NCBI RefSeq assembly: GCF_013283365.1
Contig: NZ_WBYM01000001.1
Coordinates: 248,001 to 312,000 of the forward strand
Reading direction: 5' to 3'
Origin: Marinobacterium sp. xm-d-530
GTDB lineage: Bacteria > Pseudomonadota > Gammaproteobacteria > Pseudomonadales > Balneatricaceae
Length of the DNA: 64,000 nt
Part shown: positions 9,374-17,272 of the stretch, piece by piece
Layout: each line of letters starts with the position of its first letter
Numbering within the stretch: position 1 is the stretch's first letter
The notes under the pieces: generated by a model
The model's database searches: none
The model's input: the letters and a program-made list of their open reading frames with translations, nothing else
What the model was told of the DNA's origin: nothing
Position numbers and translations under genes: made by a program

Positions 9374-11002
9374 TCACACCCCAGCCTTCCAACCAGACGT
9401 TATCGGATAACGTCGATCACGGCCAAAGCCACGATTGGTAATACGCGTTCCGATCGGCGCTTGGCGACGTTTATACTCATTAATATCGATTAGACGAATC
9501 ACTCGCAGTACATCGGCTTCGTTGTACCCCTCAGCAATAATCATCTCTGCACTGTAATCATGCTCGACATACATCTCGATAATCGCATCCAACTGATCGT
9601 AGTCTGGCAGACTGTCCTGATCTGTTTGATCGGGACGAAGTTCAGCCGACGGTGGGCGAGTGATCACACGCTCTGGAATAACAGGACTGATGGTATTGCG
9701 GTAACGCGATAGCTCATATACCAGCGTTTTAGGAATGTCTTTCAGTACACAGAAACCACCGGCCATATCACCGTACAGAGTTGAATAACCGACCGCTGTC
9801 TCTGATTTATTACTGGTCGTAAGAACGAGATAACCCTTCTTGTTTGAGATCGCCATCAACAACACGCCACGACAGCGTGCTTGAAGATTCTCCTCTGTCG
9901 CATCAACCTCAGTGCCAGCAAACTCACCCGCCAACTCTTGCATAAACGCTTCATACATCGGTTCAATCGAGATCACCGAGTGACGAATGCCTAACGCCTC
10001 GGCTTCAAGTGCAGCATCTTCAACACTGATCGAAGAGGTGTACTTAAACGGCATCATGACACACTCAACACGATCAGGACCCAAGGCATCTACAGCAACC
10101 GCTGCCGTTAACGCCGAATCGATACCGCCAGATAGGCCAAACACTACCCCCTTAAAGCCGTTCTTGTTAACGTAATCGCGTACGCCCATCACAAGCGTTT
10201 GGTAGACCATACTATAGTGATCAGCTTCGGGCGTTGAAGGCTGTAGCGGCTCAACAGCACCCGATTCAAGATCGATAGATACCTTGTAGATACCCTCTTC
10301 ATGATGAGGCGCCATGTAGGCTAGCTGCCCCTTGGCATCCACGACCTGCGAACCACCATCAAAGACCAACTCATCCTGCGCACCCACTTGGTTTACATAG
10401 ACAATCGGGGCATTTGCAGTGGTTGCACGATCTTGTAACGCCTCGGTACGCTCATTGGTTTTACCCATGTGATAGGGAGATGCATTAGGCACAAGAATCG
10501 CTTTAACACCGGCCTCGGCCTGGCGTTGAGTCGGCTCTCTCTCCCAAATATCGGCACAGATTTGCAGCCCTAAAGTGTGACCCTTGTACTCAAATACACC
10601 GTCATTAGTGTGCGGTTCAAAGTAGCGATCTTCATCAAAGACAAGATAGTTAGGCAGATGCTGTTTGGCATACTCGATCAACACCTCACCATCCTCAATG
10701 ATGGCCGCCATGTTGCGTAACTCGCCCTCTTTCTCAGCTGGATAGCCCACCAACAAAGCAATGCCACGGACCTCAGTTTTCAGCCGTTCAAGGGCCTCAT
10801 CAACCCGACGTTTAAGACTGGGACGCAGCAACAAATCTTCGGGCGGATAACCGGTAATCGACAGCTCAGAAAAGACGATAATATCCGTATCACCTTGAGA
10901 CGCTGCATCCATAGCAGCATCGATCATCTTTTGTGTATTACCCGGAATATCACCGACTAAGAAGTTAATCTGCGCCAGCGCAACAACAAGTTTTTCAGAC
11001 AT
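9374..11002 (-). CDS. nadE: Glutamine-dependent NAD+ synthetase
   Basis: A 542-residue two-domain enzyme. The N-terminal nitrilase-type glutaminase (about 1-255) shows E46 in FSELSITGYPPEDL and the nucleophile Cys near residue 148 in LQICADIWE. The C-terminal NAD synthetase domain has the ATP-binding P-loop GLSGGIDSAL near residue 290. It makes NAD+ from deamido-NAD+, ATP and ammonia channelled from glutamine, in the cytosol. I start at ATG 11002 (MSEKLVVALAQ), the usual N-terminus; 38 more in-frame codons upstream to 11116 look like noncoding repeat DNA. The gene stands alone between repeat-rich gaps. Confidence 0.93.
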   Translation of the reverse strand: MSEKLVVALAQINFLVGDIPGNTQKMIDAAMDAASQGDTDIIVFSELSITGYPPEDLLLRPSLKRRVDEALERLKTEVRGIALLVGYPAEKEGELRNMAAIIEDGEVLIEYAKQHLPNYLVFDEDRYFEPHTNDGVFEYKGHTLGLQICADIWEREPTQRQAEAGVKAILVPNASPYHMGKTNERTEALQDRATTANAPIVYVNQVGAQDELVFDGGSQVVDAKGQLAYMAPHHEEGIYKVSIDLESGAVEPLQPSTPEADHYSMVYQTLVMGVRDYVNKNGFKGVVFGLSGGIDSALTAAVAVDALGPDRVECVMMPFKYTSSISVEDAALEAEALGIRHSVISIEPMYEAFMQELAGEFAGTEVDATEENLQARCRGVLLMAISNKKGYLVLTTSNKSETAVGYSTLYGDMAGGFCVLKDIPKTLVYELSRYRNTISPVIPERVITRPPSAELRPDQTDQDSLPDYDQLDAIIEMYVEHDYSAEMIIAEGYNEADVLRVIRLIDINEYKRRQAPIGTRITNRGFGRDRRYPITSGWKAGV

Positions 11003-11062
11003 AATGGGAGTTGAAATCTGCAAATTAAATAGATTTGCAGAGTATAACCCAATGTGATGCTC

Positions 11063-11249
11063 TGCTTGTAGGAGGGAATTCAAGCAAAGCTTGAAACCCC
11101 GAAACTGTTGGAGCATTCTCGAAGAGGACGCGATCAGGTAACAGGCTTCAGCCTGTCACCACCCCAATAAAAAAGCACCCTGTAGGAGGCCTCCCAAAGG
11201 GACGCCGACCGCTTTTAGATATGGTGACTGGTTTTAACCTGTCATCCGC
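11063..11249. repeat. Cluster of intergenic repeat fragments
   Basis: Four repeat motifs lie upstream of nadE: TTGTAGGAGGGAATTC near 11068 (shared with 2949), CTGTTGGAGC near 11105, ACAGGCTTCAGCCTGTCACC at 11141-11160, and GTGACTGGTTTTAACCTGTCATCC starting near 11223. The last two are diverged copies of the arms of the 90-bp elements at 23197 and 27728. Confidence 0.6.
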
Positions 11250-11265
11250 ACAATCATCCATACTT

Positions 11266-11748
11266 TCACTCCCGACAAAACCCCGGCAAATACTCACTAG
11301 GAATCAACGACTCATCCGAATCATCGCTAATACATCGCCAAGTCGTCGGAAAATCCGGATTCTCCGCCCGCAACACAAACCGCCGCCCTTCCAACTCATC
11401 AATATTGGCAATTGATACCCGAATTTCGCCGGAGGAATGACTCCACCATGCATTCTTTACATAAGCGGAGTTATCCCCAAAGTATTCATTACTGACGCCT
11501 AGTTCACTAAGGGCTGTATTCCATTTCAAATCTTTTAAACCTGAAGTACCGCCATTCGCAATCGCATAATCAACCAGCGCCAGCTTAATCGGCTCCGTTG
11601 CTGCCAGAGCATCGATCAACTTGGCACGCACCGTGAATTGAGTATACGCAGGCAGCGCAATTGAAGAGAGTAGCGCGATGATCGCCACCGCGATCATCAG
11701 TTCTATGAGGGTGTAGCCACCCATCCTTGGGTGTTTGTAACCGTCCAT
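11266..11748 (-). CDS. Type IV pilin-like protein (second PilE-like), end of operon
   Basis: A 160-residue prepilin with an 11-residue leader ending RMGG before YTLIELMIAVAIIALL, so cleavage is after Gly with Glu at mature position 5. Then come the N-terminal alpha-helix and a globular domain. Two Cys near the C-terminus (WRC...PGFC) can form the disulfide-bonded D-region loop. It would be cleaved and methylated by PilD and used in type IV pilus assembly. ATG 11748 has GGAG six bases upstream. It is the last gene of the minor-pilin operon, 27 bases after the PilV-like gene. Whether it is a minor pilin or a core pilin is not clear. Confidence 0.82.
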   Translation of the reverse strand: MDGYKHPRMGGYTLIELMIAVAIIALLSSIALPAYTQFTVRAKLIDALAATEPIKLALVDYAIANGGTSGLKDLKWNTALSELGVSNEYFGDNSAYVKNAWWSHSSGEIRVSIANIDELEGRRFVLRAENPDFPTTWRCISDDSDESLIPSEYLPGFCRE

Positions 11749-11775
11749 GGTTATCTCCTATGTATTTAAACCATC

Positions 11776-13749
11776 TCAGGGAGACCTGCTGTATGAACCA
11801 TTTAAATGTCGACAGAACTGATCGGAAAACTCGCTACTTCCATCAGTACCCACAGATTTGATTTGAACACATAGTGTTTCTTTAGGTCCCGGGTTCAGAG
11901 TGTAACTAAGGCTGCTAATATTTGTTGGCTTACTGTCATTTGTAGGGTCACACGCAGTTAGATTGTTGTCACCATTATTTTTACATTCATATACATCATA
12001 AGAGTTAGCAGCTGAAACGGCTGTCCAAATAACAACACCACTACTATCCTCCCAACTTAATACTGGAGCGGATAACGAGCCTGGGGTGGATTGAGGGCAT
12101 GAACTAGAAATGATCAAATTAGCCCCTGTAGCAGACTCTGTGACTGATCCAAAACTTTGATCAACACCATCACTTGGTGAACAAATAGAGTACCCTGCAG
12201 TTGAAGCTACAGGGGTGATTGTGTGAATTAACTCGCCACTCCAAGAGGCACCACTTGCGACAAAAAAGTTGCAAGAGTAACTGGTGTCATTCACAGAGCA
12301 AACAGGAACTGTTTGACTATTAGGGTCTTCGCAATCAGCCCCATCACCGTCATCGACACATATCGTGTAACTTCCAGATGGAAACTGGCTTGTAACAGAA
12401 GAAACTGCCTCAGAAGCTGGCGTATAAGCGCTAGATACTGTTCCAGTAATACTGTATTGAAACGCAGAGACTGTAATTGATGAATCCTCAGGGACTGTTG
12501 CAGGACAACTCTCCTCCCCATTAACCTCCAAACATACAAAGTCACCTTTGTTGTCCATAAAGTTGTTACTGACCGATGGATACGCTGATGATGCGGAAGC
12601 CGAACTCATCTCTGCTGAGCAGTCAGAATCCGAATCTGAAGAGGTGCCTAACAGAAAATCGTGATACCCAAACCCTCTTACTTGCTGATCAGTACCGGGA
12701 TCTCCTGACCCATAAACATCCCCGTAACCCATACCTTGTGCGACAAGTTTGACTTCACTACCATCAACGCCAATAACACCTCCATCAAGAAATGCAAATC
12801 CGTACCCTCTGTATTGACGCTTAATTTCAAGCGGAAGTATCACTTGAGCATGGTTAGATAAGTCTGTTCCATCATCAACGTAATCTGGATCACCAACACA
12901 CTGAGCTTTGCTCGTATCAATTGCGTCGTTGTTAAGATATTGAACATCGATATTTCCATACCAACCCGCTCCAAAAAAGCAGGTATATTCAAAAAACCAG
13001 TCACTACTGCTGTTGTCTGAATCTATTTTTGGACCTTTTGGACAAACACCTGTATCGGAAGGCTTAATCACCAAGTTGTTATAATTCTCTAAAGAGTAAC
13101 TAAGAACATCAGATGGGACGTATACAATCCCTCTAACCTCAGAGAAAGCTTCCCCCCCTGAGTAGGTCAGAAGTGTTTCATCATCTCCTGAATCTGTTGT
13201 ATTGATTAAGAGTAACGAACCATTCGCTGACGAAACCGTGACATTTTCAAGATTTACATTTGTTGATAGGGCCCCACCTGGTGCGTCTTCGCCATACTCA
13301 GCCTCACCCACAGGTAAATTGATTTTGTAAGGGTTACTCCCTCCTCCAGAACCATCTTCACCATTTGCATTTTCATCGGCATCAAAAAGATCTGACACGA
13401 TTAGAGAGTTAATCGCGACTGATTGATCAGACCAGCTGACCACCACCTGAGTCGTTAGTGCATCAGATACAGAAGTAAATGTGGGGGTAATTGAGAATAT
13501 AGCATTGGTCCCATTCACAGAACTTGAGCCAGTAGCCGCTATTGACGAAAGGGATTCTGAACTGGCCCTTGATCTAAACTCTTCGATTGTTTTCTGAGCA
13601 AGCGCGATTGCCTCAAGCTTTGCTTTGTTGTCACCGGTTTCTCCAATGAGCTTGGCCGAAAAAAGTGTCGCCCCGGTTATACCAACAGCAAAAATGACTA
13701 GTGAAATCAGTGCTTCGATTAACGTGAAACCTTTCGTGCGGCGAATCAT
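11776..13749 (-). CDS. pilV: Large PilV-like prepilin with extended C-terminus
   Basis: A 657-residue protein starting MIRRTKG before FTLIEALISLVIFAVG, the PilV-type prepilin N-terminus. Ordinary PilV proteins are roughly 150-200 residues, so about 450 residues are additional. The middle is rich in Gly, Ser and Asp with several Cys pairs (residues 235-480), and the end (about 565-650) reads like a fibronectin type III fold (SAPVLSWEDSSGVVIWTAV, SYDVYEC). ATG 13749 overlaps the pilX stop as TAATG, with GGAGGG seven bases upstream; a TTG six bases earlier is less likely. The protein may present a large tip domain and take over part of the role of the missing PilY1. That is inference. Confidence 0.78.
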   Translation of the reverse strand: MIRRTKGFTLIEALISLVIFAVGITGATLFSAKLIGETGDNKAKLEAIALAQKTIEEFRSRASSESLSSIAATGSSSVNGTNAIFSITPTFTSVSDALTTQVVVSWSDQSVAINSLIVSDLFDADENANGEDGSGGGSNPYKINLPVGEAEYGEDAPGGALSTNVNLENVTVSSANGSLLLINTTDSGDDETLLTYSGGEAFSEVRGIVYVPSDVLSYSLENYNNLVIKPSDTGVCPKGPKIDSDNSSSDWFFEYTCFFGAGWYGNIDVQYLNNDAIDTSKAQCVGDPDYVDDGTDLSNHAQVILPLEIKRQYRGYGFAFLDGGVIGVDGSEVKLVAQGMGYGDVYGSGDPGTDQQVRGFGYHDFLLGTSSDSDSDCSAEMSSASASSAYPSVSNNFMDNKGDFVCLEVNGEESCPATVPEDSSITVSAFQYSITGTVSSAYTPASEAVSSVTSQFPSGSYTICVDDGDGADCEDPNSQTVPVCSVNDTSYSCNFFVASGASWSGELIHTITPVASTAGYSICSPSDGVDQSFGSVTESATGANLIISSSCPQSTPGSLSAPVLSWEDSSGVVIWTAVSAANSYDVYECKNNGDNNLTACDPTNDSKPTNISSLSYTLNPGPKETLCVQIKSVGTDGSSEFSDQFCRHLNGSYSRSP

Positions 13750-14804
13750 TACCAATCCCTCCAGCTACCGAACCGTGATCCTGCAGTAGTTTTATCCCCG
13801 AGGTCTTGAGTGTAGCCATCCTCAAATGTAATAGTCGGACCGCCGTTACCCATATCAACATAACCACCTACAATCAGTGACCCATAGAAATCATTGGTAC
13901 CATTCAATTTCTTTACATCACCTGAAACGAATAACAAGCCATTAAATTCATTCTTATTGGACTGGTCTAAGTCTCCGTTTACGATAATCGTTCTTGGTTC
14001 ATCTCCCGTTACAAAGGTGTCTGTTGGAAAGGTGACATCTCCACTGCTGTTTTCCACACAAACAATAGACCCTGCGGCTTGCAGATCAGCCTTGAAATCA
14101 CTACTGGTGCTTTGATCAATAAAAGTATGCCCACTGCAAAAATCAGCAACAGTTGCACCAAGAAATGCCCTTTGAAACTGATCATCTGATAGTGAACTTA
14201 AACTTGGATCATTCTCTACTAGATCGCTTCCTCTGTAGGTTTTTGATGACGATTGTATGGAAGCAGTGGAGACTGTTGGATGAGGAACAATAGTTGAAAA
14301 AGAGCCGTCTAATTCTATTGAACCTCCACTCCAAATAGTGAGATTTCCACTTTTATTTCTTACTTCAAAGTTACCCGAGAATTCACTTCCTCCTCCAGCA
14401 ACCACAGGAACCTTGGGCAAATCTAACTTCGCATAGGTAATATCCATTTGAACTCGTCTAGTGACCGAACCATCATCACTGACACCCTCAGCGATGAGTA
14501 TTGATCGCGCTGAAGTACTCACTCCCCAAAAACTATAAATTTCACCACTTGCTAGAGATCCAGAACCAGGGTTGGAGGCGTTTCTTAACGCTTGATTTTC
14601 CCGATACTCTAAGATCCCTTCACCGAGACCGGATTGAGCTGCTTCAAAAGCCATTATCGATCGATATTCATTGGCTGCTACTTGGCTCTCCTTGATAACA
14701 GCTTCATACATAATCGATAGGGATATTGTGCTTACAATAAGCAAAACCACTGTAATCAACAGTGTGGCTATTCCTTTCTGATAATGAATTGAAGAATAAG
14801 ACAT
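13749..14804 (-). CDS. pilX: PilX-like minor pilus assembly protein
   Basis: A 351-residue protein with an N-terminal QKGIATLLITVVLLIVSTISL segment followed by YEAVIKESQVAANEYRS and AFEAAQSGL, the PilX N-terminal pattern (no Glu5). PilX proteins are usually near 170-200 residues, so this one is long. Its C-terminal half contains beta-rich repeats (residues 240-330, IIVNGDLDQS, LLFVSGDVKKL, SLIVGGYVDMG) spaced like a parallel beta structure. It sits between pilW (two bases) and the PilV-like gene (TAATG overlap), which supports a minor-pilin role at the inner membrane and pilus tip. Confidence 0.8.
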   Translation of the reverse strand: MSYSSIHYQKGIATLLITVVLLIVSTISLSIMYEAVIKESQVAANEYRSIMAFEAAQSGLGEGILEYRENQALRNASNPGSGSLASGEIYSFWGVSTSARSILIAEGVSDDGSVTRRVQMDITYAKLDLPKVPVVAGGGSEFSGNFEVRNKSGNLTIWSGGSIELDGSFSTIVPHPTVSTASIQSSSKTYRGSDLVENDPSLSSLSDDQFQRAFLGATVADFCSGHTFIDQSTSSDFKADLQAAGSIVCVENSSGDVTFPTDTFVTGDEPRTIIVNGDLDQSNKNEFNGLLFVSGDVKKLNGTNDFYGSLIVGGYVDMGNGGPTITFEDGYTQDLGDKTTAGSRFGSWRDW

Positions 14805-14806
14805 GA

Positions 14807-15403
14807 CTAATCCGTACCTACGTTATTGGGTAGGAGTATTGTGTATTCTCTACTTGCTTGAAAATCATTAACCGGTCCATCTGAGGCTGTAATATTGACC
14901 GTTATTTGCCTAACAGCAGAACTGGCCGTACAACCCTGACAAGCAAAGTTCAGATTTGTTACCGAGATCACTGAACTATCTGTCAGACTTGACCAACCGG
15001 AAGCACCATCACAAGCAGTTACAGAAATACCTCTAAGTATTTCATTGTTAGAAAGCATAAAACCGCGTTGTTCAACGGAATCTAAAACGCCATTCTCGCT
15101 CACGTCATAAGAATAGAGAGCGCAAGATGCGGAGGGTAAATCAATGGATGAAACACCCTGCTGGTAAACGCCGCCATCTGTCGCTGCTGAATAACCAGAT
15201 CGCCGCAACTCACCGGAAATTATTCCAGAAACATTTGAAAGCTCAGTATTCAATCGAGTTGACGCAATTGTGCTTTGAGTAGCATTAACAATCTGCAAAT
15301 ATCCAAACAACACTCCACTCGATACAATCAGACCGATAACCATACCGATCATCAGCTCGATTAATGTGTATCCCTCTTGTTTTAAGATACTTTGATTTTT
15401 CAT
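14807..15403 (-). CDS. pilW: PilW-like minor prepilin
   Basis: A 198-residue prepilin. The leader MKNQSILKQEG precedes YTLIELMIGMVIGLIVSSG, with Glu at mature position 5. The helix is followed by TRLNTELSNVSGIISGELRRSGY, the PilW-type wording. Two close Cys pairs lie in the globular part. It should be processed by PilD and form part of the minor-pilin complex that primes type IV pilus assembly. It starts directly after the fimT stop with no gap and is followed by pilX. Confidence 0.85.
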   Translation of the reverse strand: MKNQSILKQEGYTLIELMIGMVIGLIVSSGVLFGYLQIVNATQSTIASTRLNTELSNVSGIISGELRRSGYSAATDGGVYQQGVSSIDLPSASCALYSYDVSENGVLDSVEQRGFMLSNNEILRGISVTACDGASGWSSLTDSSVISVTNLNFACQGCTASSAVRQITVNITASDGPVNDFQASREYTILLPNNVGTD

Positions 15404-15859
15404 CTAGTTGACCTGTACTAACTGATTAGATGAAATCGTTACTGTTCTAGAATCAGCGCCATCAATGGTTATCGTAATTACCGTTGGTGTGGCTAACAAC
15501 TCTGGCATTTCAAACTCAACGGGCGAAGCAGTCAAAGTGATTTCAGTTCCCGGGTAGTCGGTAGAATTTGCGTAAACATCTAAAGATAAACAACTGGCTG
15601 TAGATGATGCACTTACACCTGCACACCAATTGGATCCTGTCGTAGTAATAAGATAACGAGAATCGTTATTTGAAATCGCCTGACGTTTAGCTAACTGAGT
15701 TTGACCATAAATAGCTTCAACGGCACCACTCAATCGTTCACGAGCAATATAATCTTGATAGGAGGGTATAGCGATAGCAGCAATGATTCCGATAATAGCC
15801 ACCGTCACTAACACTTCAGTAATAGTAACCCCTTGCTGATATCGAGATTGCATAAACAT
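15404..15859 (-). CDS. fimT: FimT/GspH-like pseudopilin
   Basis: A 151-residue prepilin: [10 protein letters not shown] before VTITEVLVTVAIIGIIAAIAIPSYQDYI, then a globular domain with a GspH/FimT-like beta-rich end. I use ATG 15859, which overlaps the pilE stop as TAATG; the longest frame begins at a TTG 15 bases earlier. An internal ATG at 15853 would also serve. FimT-type proteins are minor pilus components linked to pilus assembly and, in some species, DNA uptake. Second gene of the operon. Confidence 0.8.
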   Translation of the reverse strand: MFMQSRYQQGVTITEVLVTVAIIGIIAAIAIPSYQDYIARERLSGAVEAIYGQTQLAKRQAISNNDSRYLITTTGSNWCAGVSASSTASCLSLDVYANSTDYPGTEITLTASPVEFEMPELLATPTVITITIDGADSRTVTISSNQLVQVN

Positions 15860-16260
15860 TATCTTTCCCAACAATCATCAAGTGAGGCAGTGCCTGCATC
15901 TACGGCACCATTGCGATCGGCTACAAACTTAGTGCAGGTATCGTCTATATGTGGGGCTAGGGGTTCAGCCGTTACTACAAAAGATGAACCATCGGCGCTT
16001 GAGACGGCAATCGTCCAATAGCCCTCGGGGGATGTTGAATAATCAGTTCCGTTAATGGTTGCAGAGGATGAGAACAGGGTATTGTTGGCTCTGTGTTGTT
16101 CTTGAGCAATGCGAATGGCCGCCAAAGCGTTCATTGCATCGCTACGCTTGGCCCGAAGCACATAATCCTGATAAGCCGGATACGCGATAGCCGCAAGAAT
16201 CCCGATGATTGTTACAACGATCATCAGTTCAATCAGAGTAAAGCCTTTTTGGTAACGCAT
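15859..16260 (-). CDS. pilE: Type IV pilin PilE
   Basis: A 133-residue prepilin with a short leader MRYQKG before [28 protein letters not shown], the PilE wording, with Glu5. Two Cys (DTCTK and DDCWER) close a C-terminal loop. ATG 16260 has GGAGG five bases upstream, so I prefer it over the 13-residue longer reading. It is the first gene of the operon pilE-fimT-pilW-pilX-pilV-pilin2, an order unlike the Pseudomonas fimTU-pilVWXY1Y2E arrangement. It lies 76 bases after fkpB. Confidence 0.88.
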   Translation of the reverse strand: MRYQKGFTLIELMIVVTIIGILAAIAYPAYQDYVLRAKRSDAMNALAAIRIAQEQHRANNTLFSSSATINGTDYSTSPEGYWTIAVSSADGSSFVVTAEPLAPHIDDTCTKFVADRNGAVDAGTASLDDCWER

Positions 16261-16336
16261 TGATCCTCCACTACCTTCAGAGCTTGCGAACAGGCTCATT
16301 ACAAATATAGCAGAGGATAAGAAAAACTGAGGGGTT

Positions 16337-16765
16337 TTACTGAATATTCAGGATCTGAACTTCGAAAAGAATGGTTTTTCCGGCAAGCGGATGATTGAAA
16401 TCAACTTCTACACGCTCATCGTCGAACTCAACAATCACACCTGGCAGTTCACCACCGGGTTCTTGGAATGAGATCACCAACCCTGGCTCTAGTTCCATAT
16501 CCTTAAAGTCTGAGCGCTTCATGGTTTGGATGTTACTTGGGTTGTGCTGACCAAAACCACGTTCTGGATCGATGGTTAGATCGAGATGATCGCCCACTTT
16601 TAGCCCCGTCAATGCCGCTTCAAAGCCCTCTGGAATATTGCCATCACCCACTTCAAATTCCACGGGAGCGCCTTCGAAGTTAGAGTCAACGATCTGTCCA
16701 TCGGTGAGTTTGATCGCGAAGTGCATCGTCACTTTACGGCCCTGTTCAATGGTGAGTTCGCTCAT
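16337..16765 (-). CDS. fkpB: FKBP-type peptidyl-prolyl isomerase FkpB/SlpA
   Basis: A 142-residue protein with the SlyD/SlpA pattern: a split FKBP domain ([38 protein letters not shown]) with an inserted IF chaperone domain (about 70-125) and the [17 protein letters not shown] end. It catalyses cis-trans proline isomerisation in the cytosol. Its ATG abuts the lspA stop, the conserved lspA-fkpB pair. In many gammaproteobacteria ispH follows, but here the next gene is pilE. Confidence 0.9.
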   Translation of the reverse strand: MSELTIEQGRKVTMHFAIKLTDGQIVDSNFEGAPVEFEVGDGNIPEGFEAALTGLKVGDHLDLTIDPERGFGQHNPSNIQTMKRSDFKDMELEPGLVISFQEPGGELPGVIVEFDDERVEVDFNHPLAGKTILFEVQILNIQ

Positions 16766-17272
16766 CTATTTGCTCCGGTCTTTTGATAAAAATAGTGCAT
16801 CAACGATCAATGCAATGGCGCCAAGGGTAATACCCACGTCGGCGATATTAAAGGCCGGGAAGTACCAACCTGCATAGTGGAAGGATAGGAAATCCACGAC
16901 ATAACCGTGAACAATACGGTCAAACAGATTACCCAGAGCACCGCCTAAAATAGCGGCATAGCCGACTGCCTGTATTTTCTGATGAGGCTCTGTTTGGCGT
17001 AGCCAATGAACAATTAACCCACTCACAACAACAGCGATGGTCACAAATAGCCAACGCTGCCACCCCTGTTCGCTTGCAAGAAAGCTAAACGCCGCTCCTG
17101 TGTTATGCAGCAGCCTTAAATCGAAAACGGGAAGAATAGAGACTGGCAGGTTGTAACTAAGCATACTCGATGCCAAAGCCTTACTACCAAGATCCAACAC
17201 CACAATGGCTAGGCTGAGCCATAGCCACTGCAGTGCAGAAGGGTTACGCGTAGTGGCGCTGTTCACCTTCAC
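16766..17272 (-). CDS. lspA: Lipoprotein signal peptidase II
   Basis: A four-span inner-membrane aspartyl protease of 168 residues that cleaves prolipoprotein signal peptides after lipid attachment. Visible motifs: [24 protein letters not shown] (D127) and FNIADVGI (D145), the last two carrying the catalytic Asp pair. It overlaps the ileS 3' end by 29 bases. GTG 17272 and GTG 17266 are both possible; the latter has the better spacing from GAGG. Part of the murJ/ribF-ileS-lspA-fkpB block. Confidence 0.93.
   Translation of the reverse strand: MKVNSATTRNPSALQWLWLSLAIVVLDLGSKALASSMLSYNLPVSILPVFDLRLLHNTGAAFSFLASEQGWQRWLFVTIAVVVSGLIVHWLRQTEPHQKIQAVGYAAILGGALGNLFDRIVHGYVVDFLSFHYAGWYFPAFNIADVGITLGAIALIVDALFLSKDRSK

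Noticed and set aside
11003-11116. 38-codon N-terminal extension of NadE
   Set aside because: It runs through repeat DNA, and the standard NadE N-terminus begins at ATG 11002.
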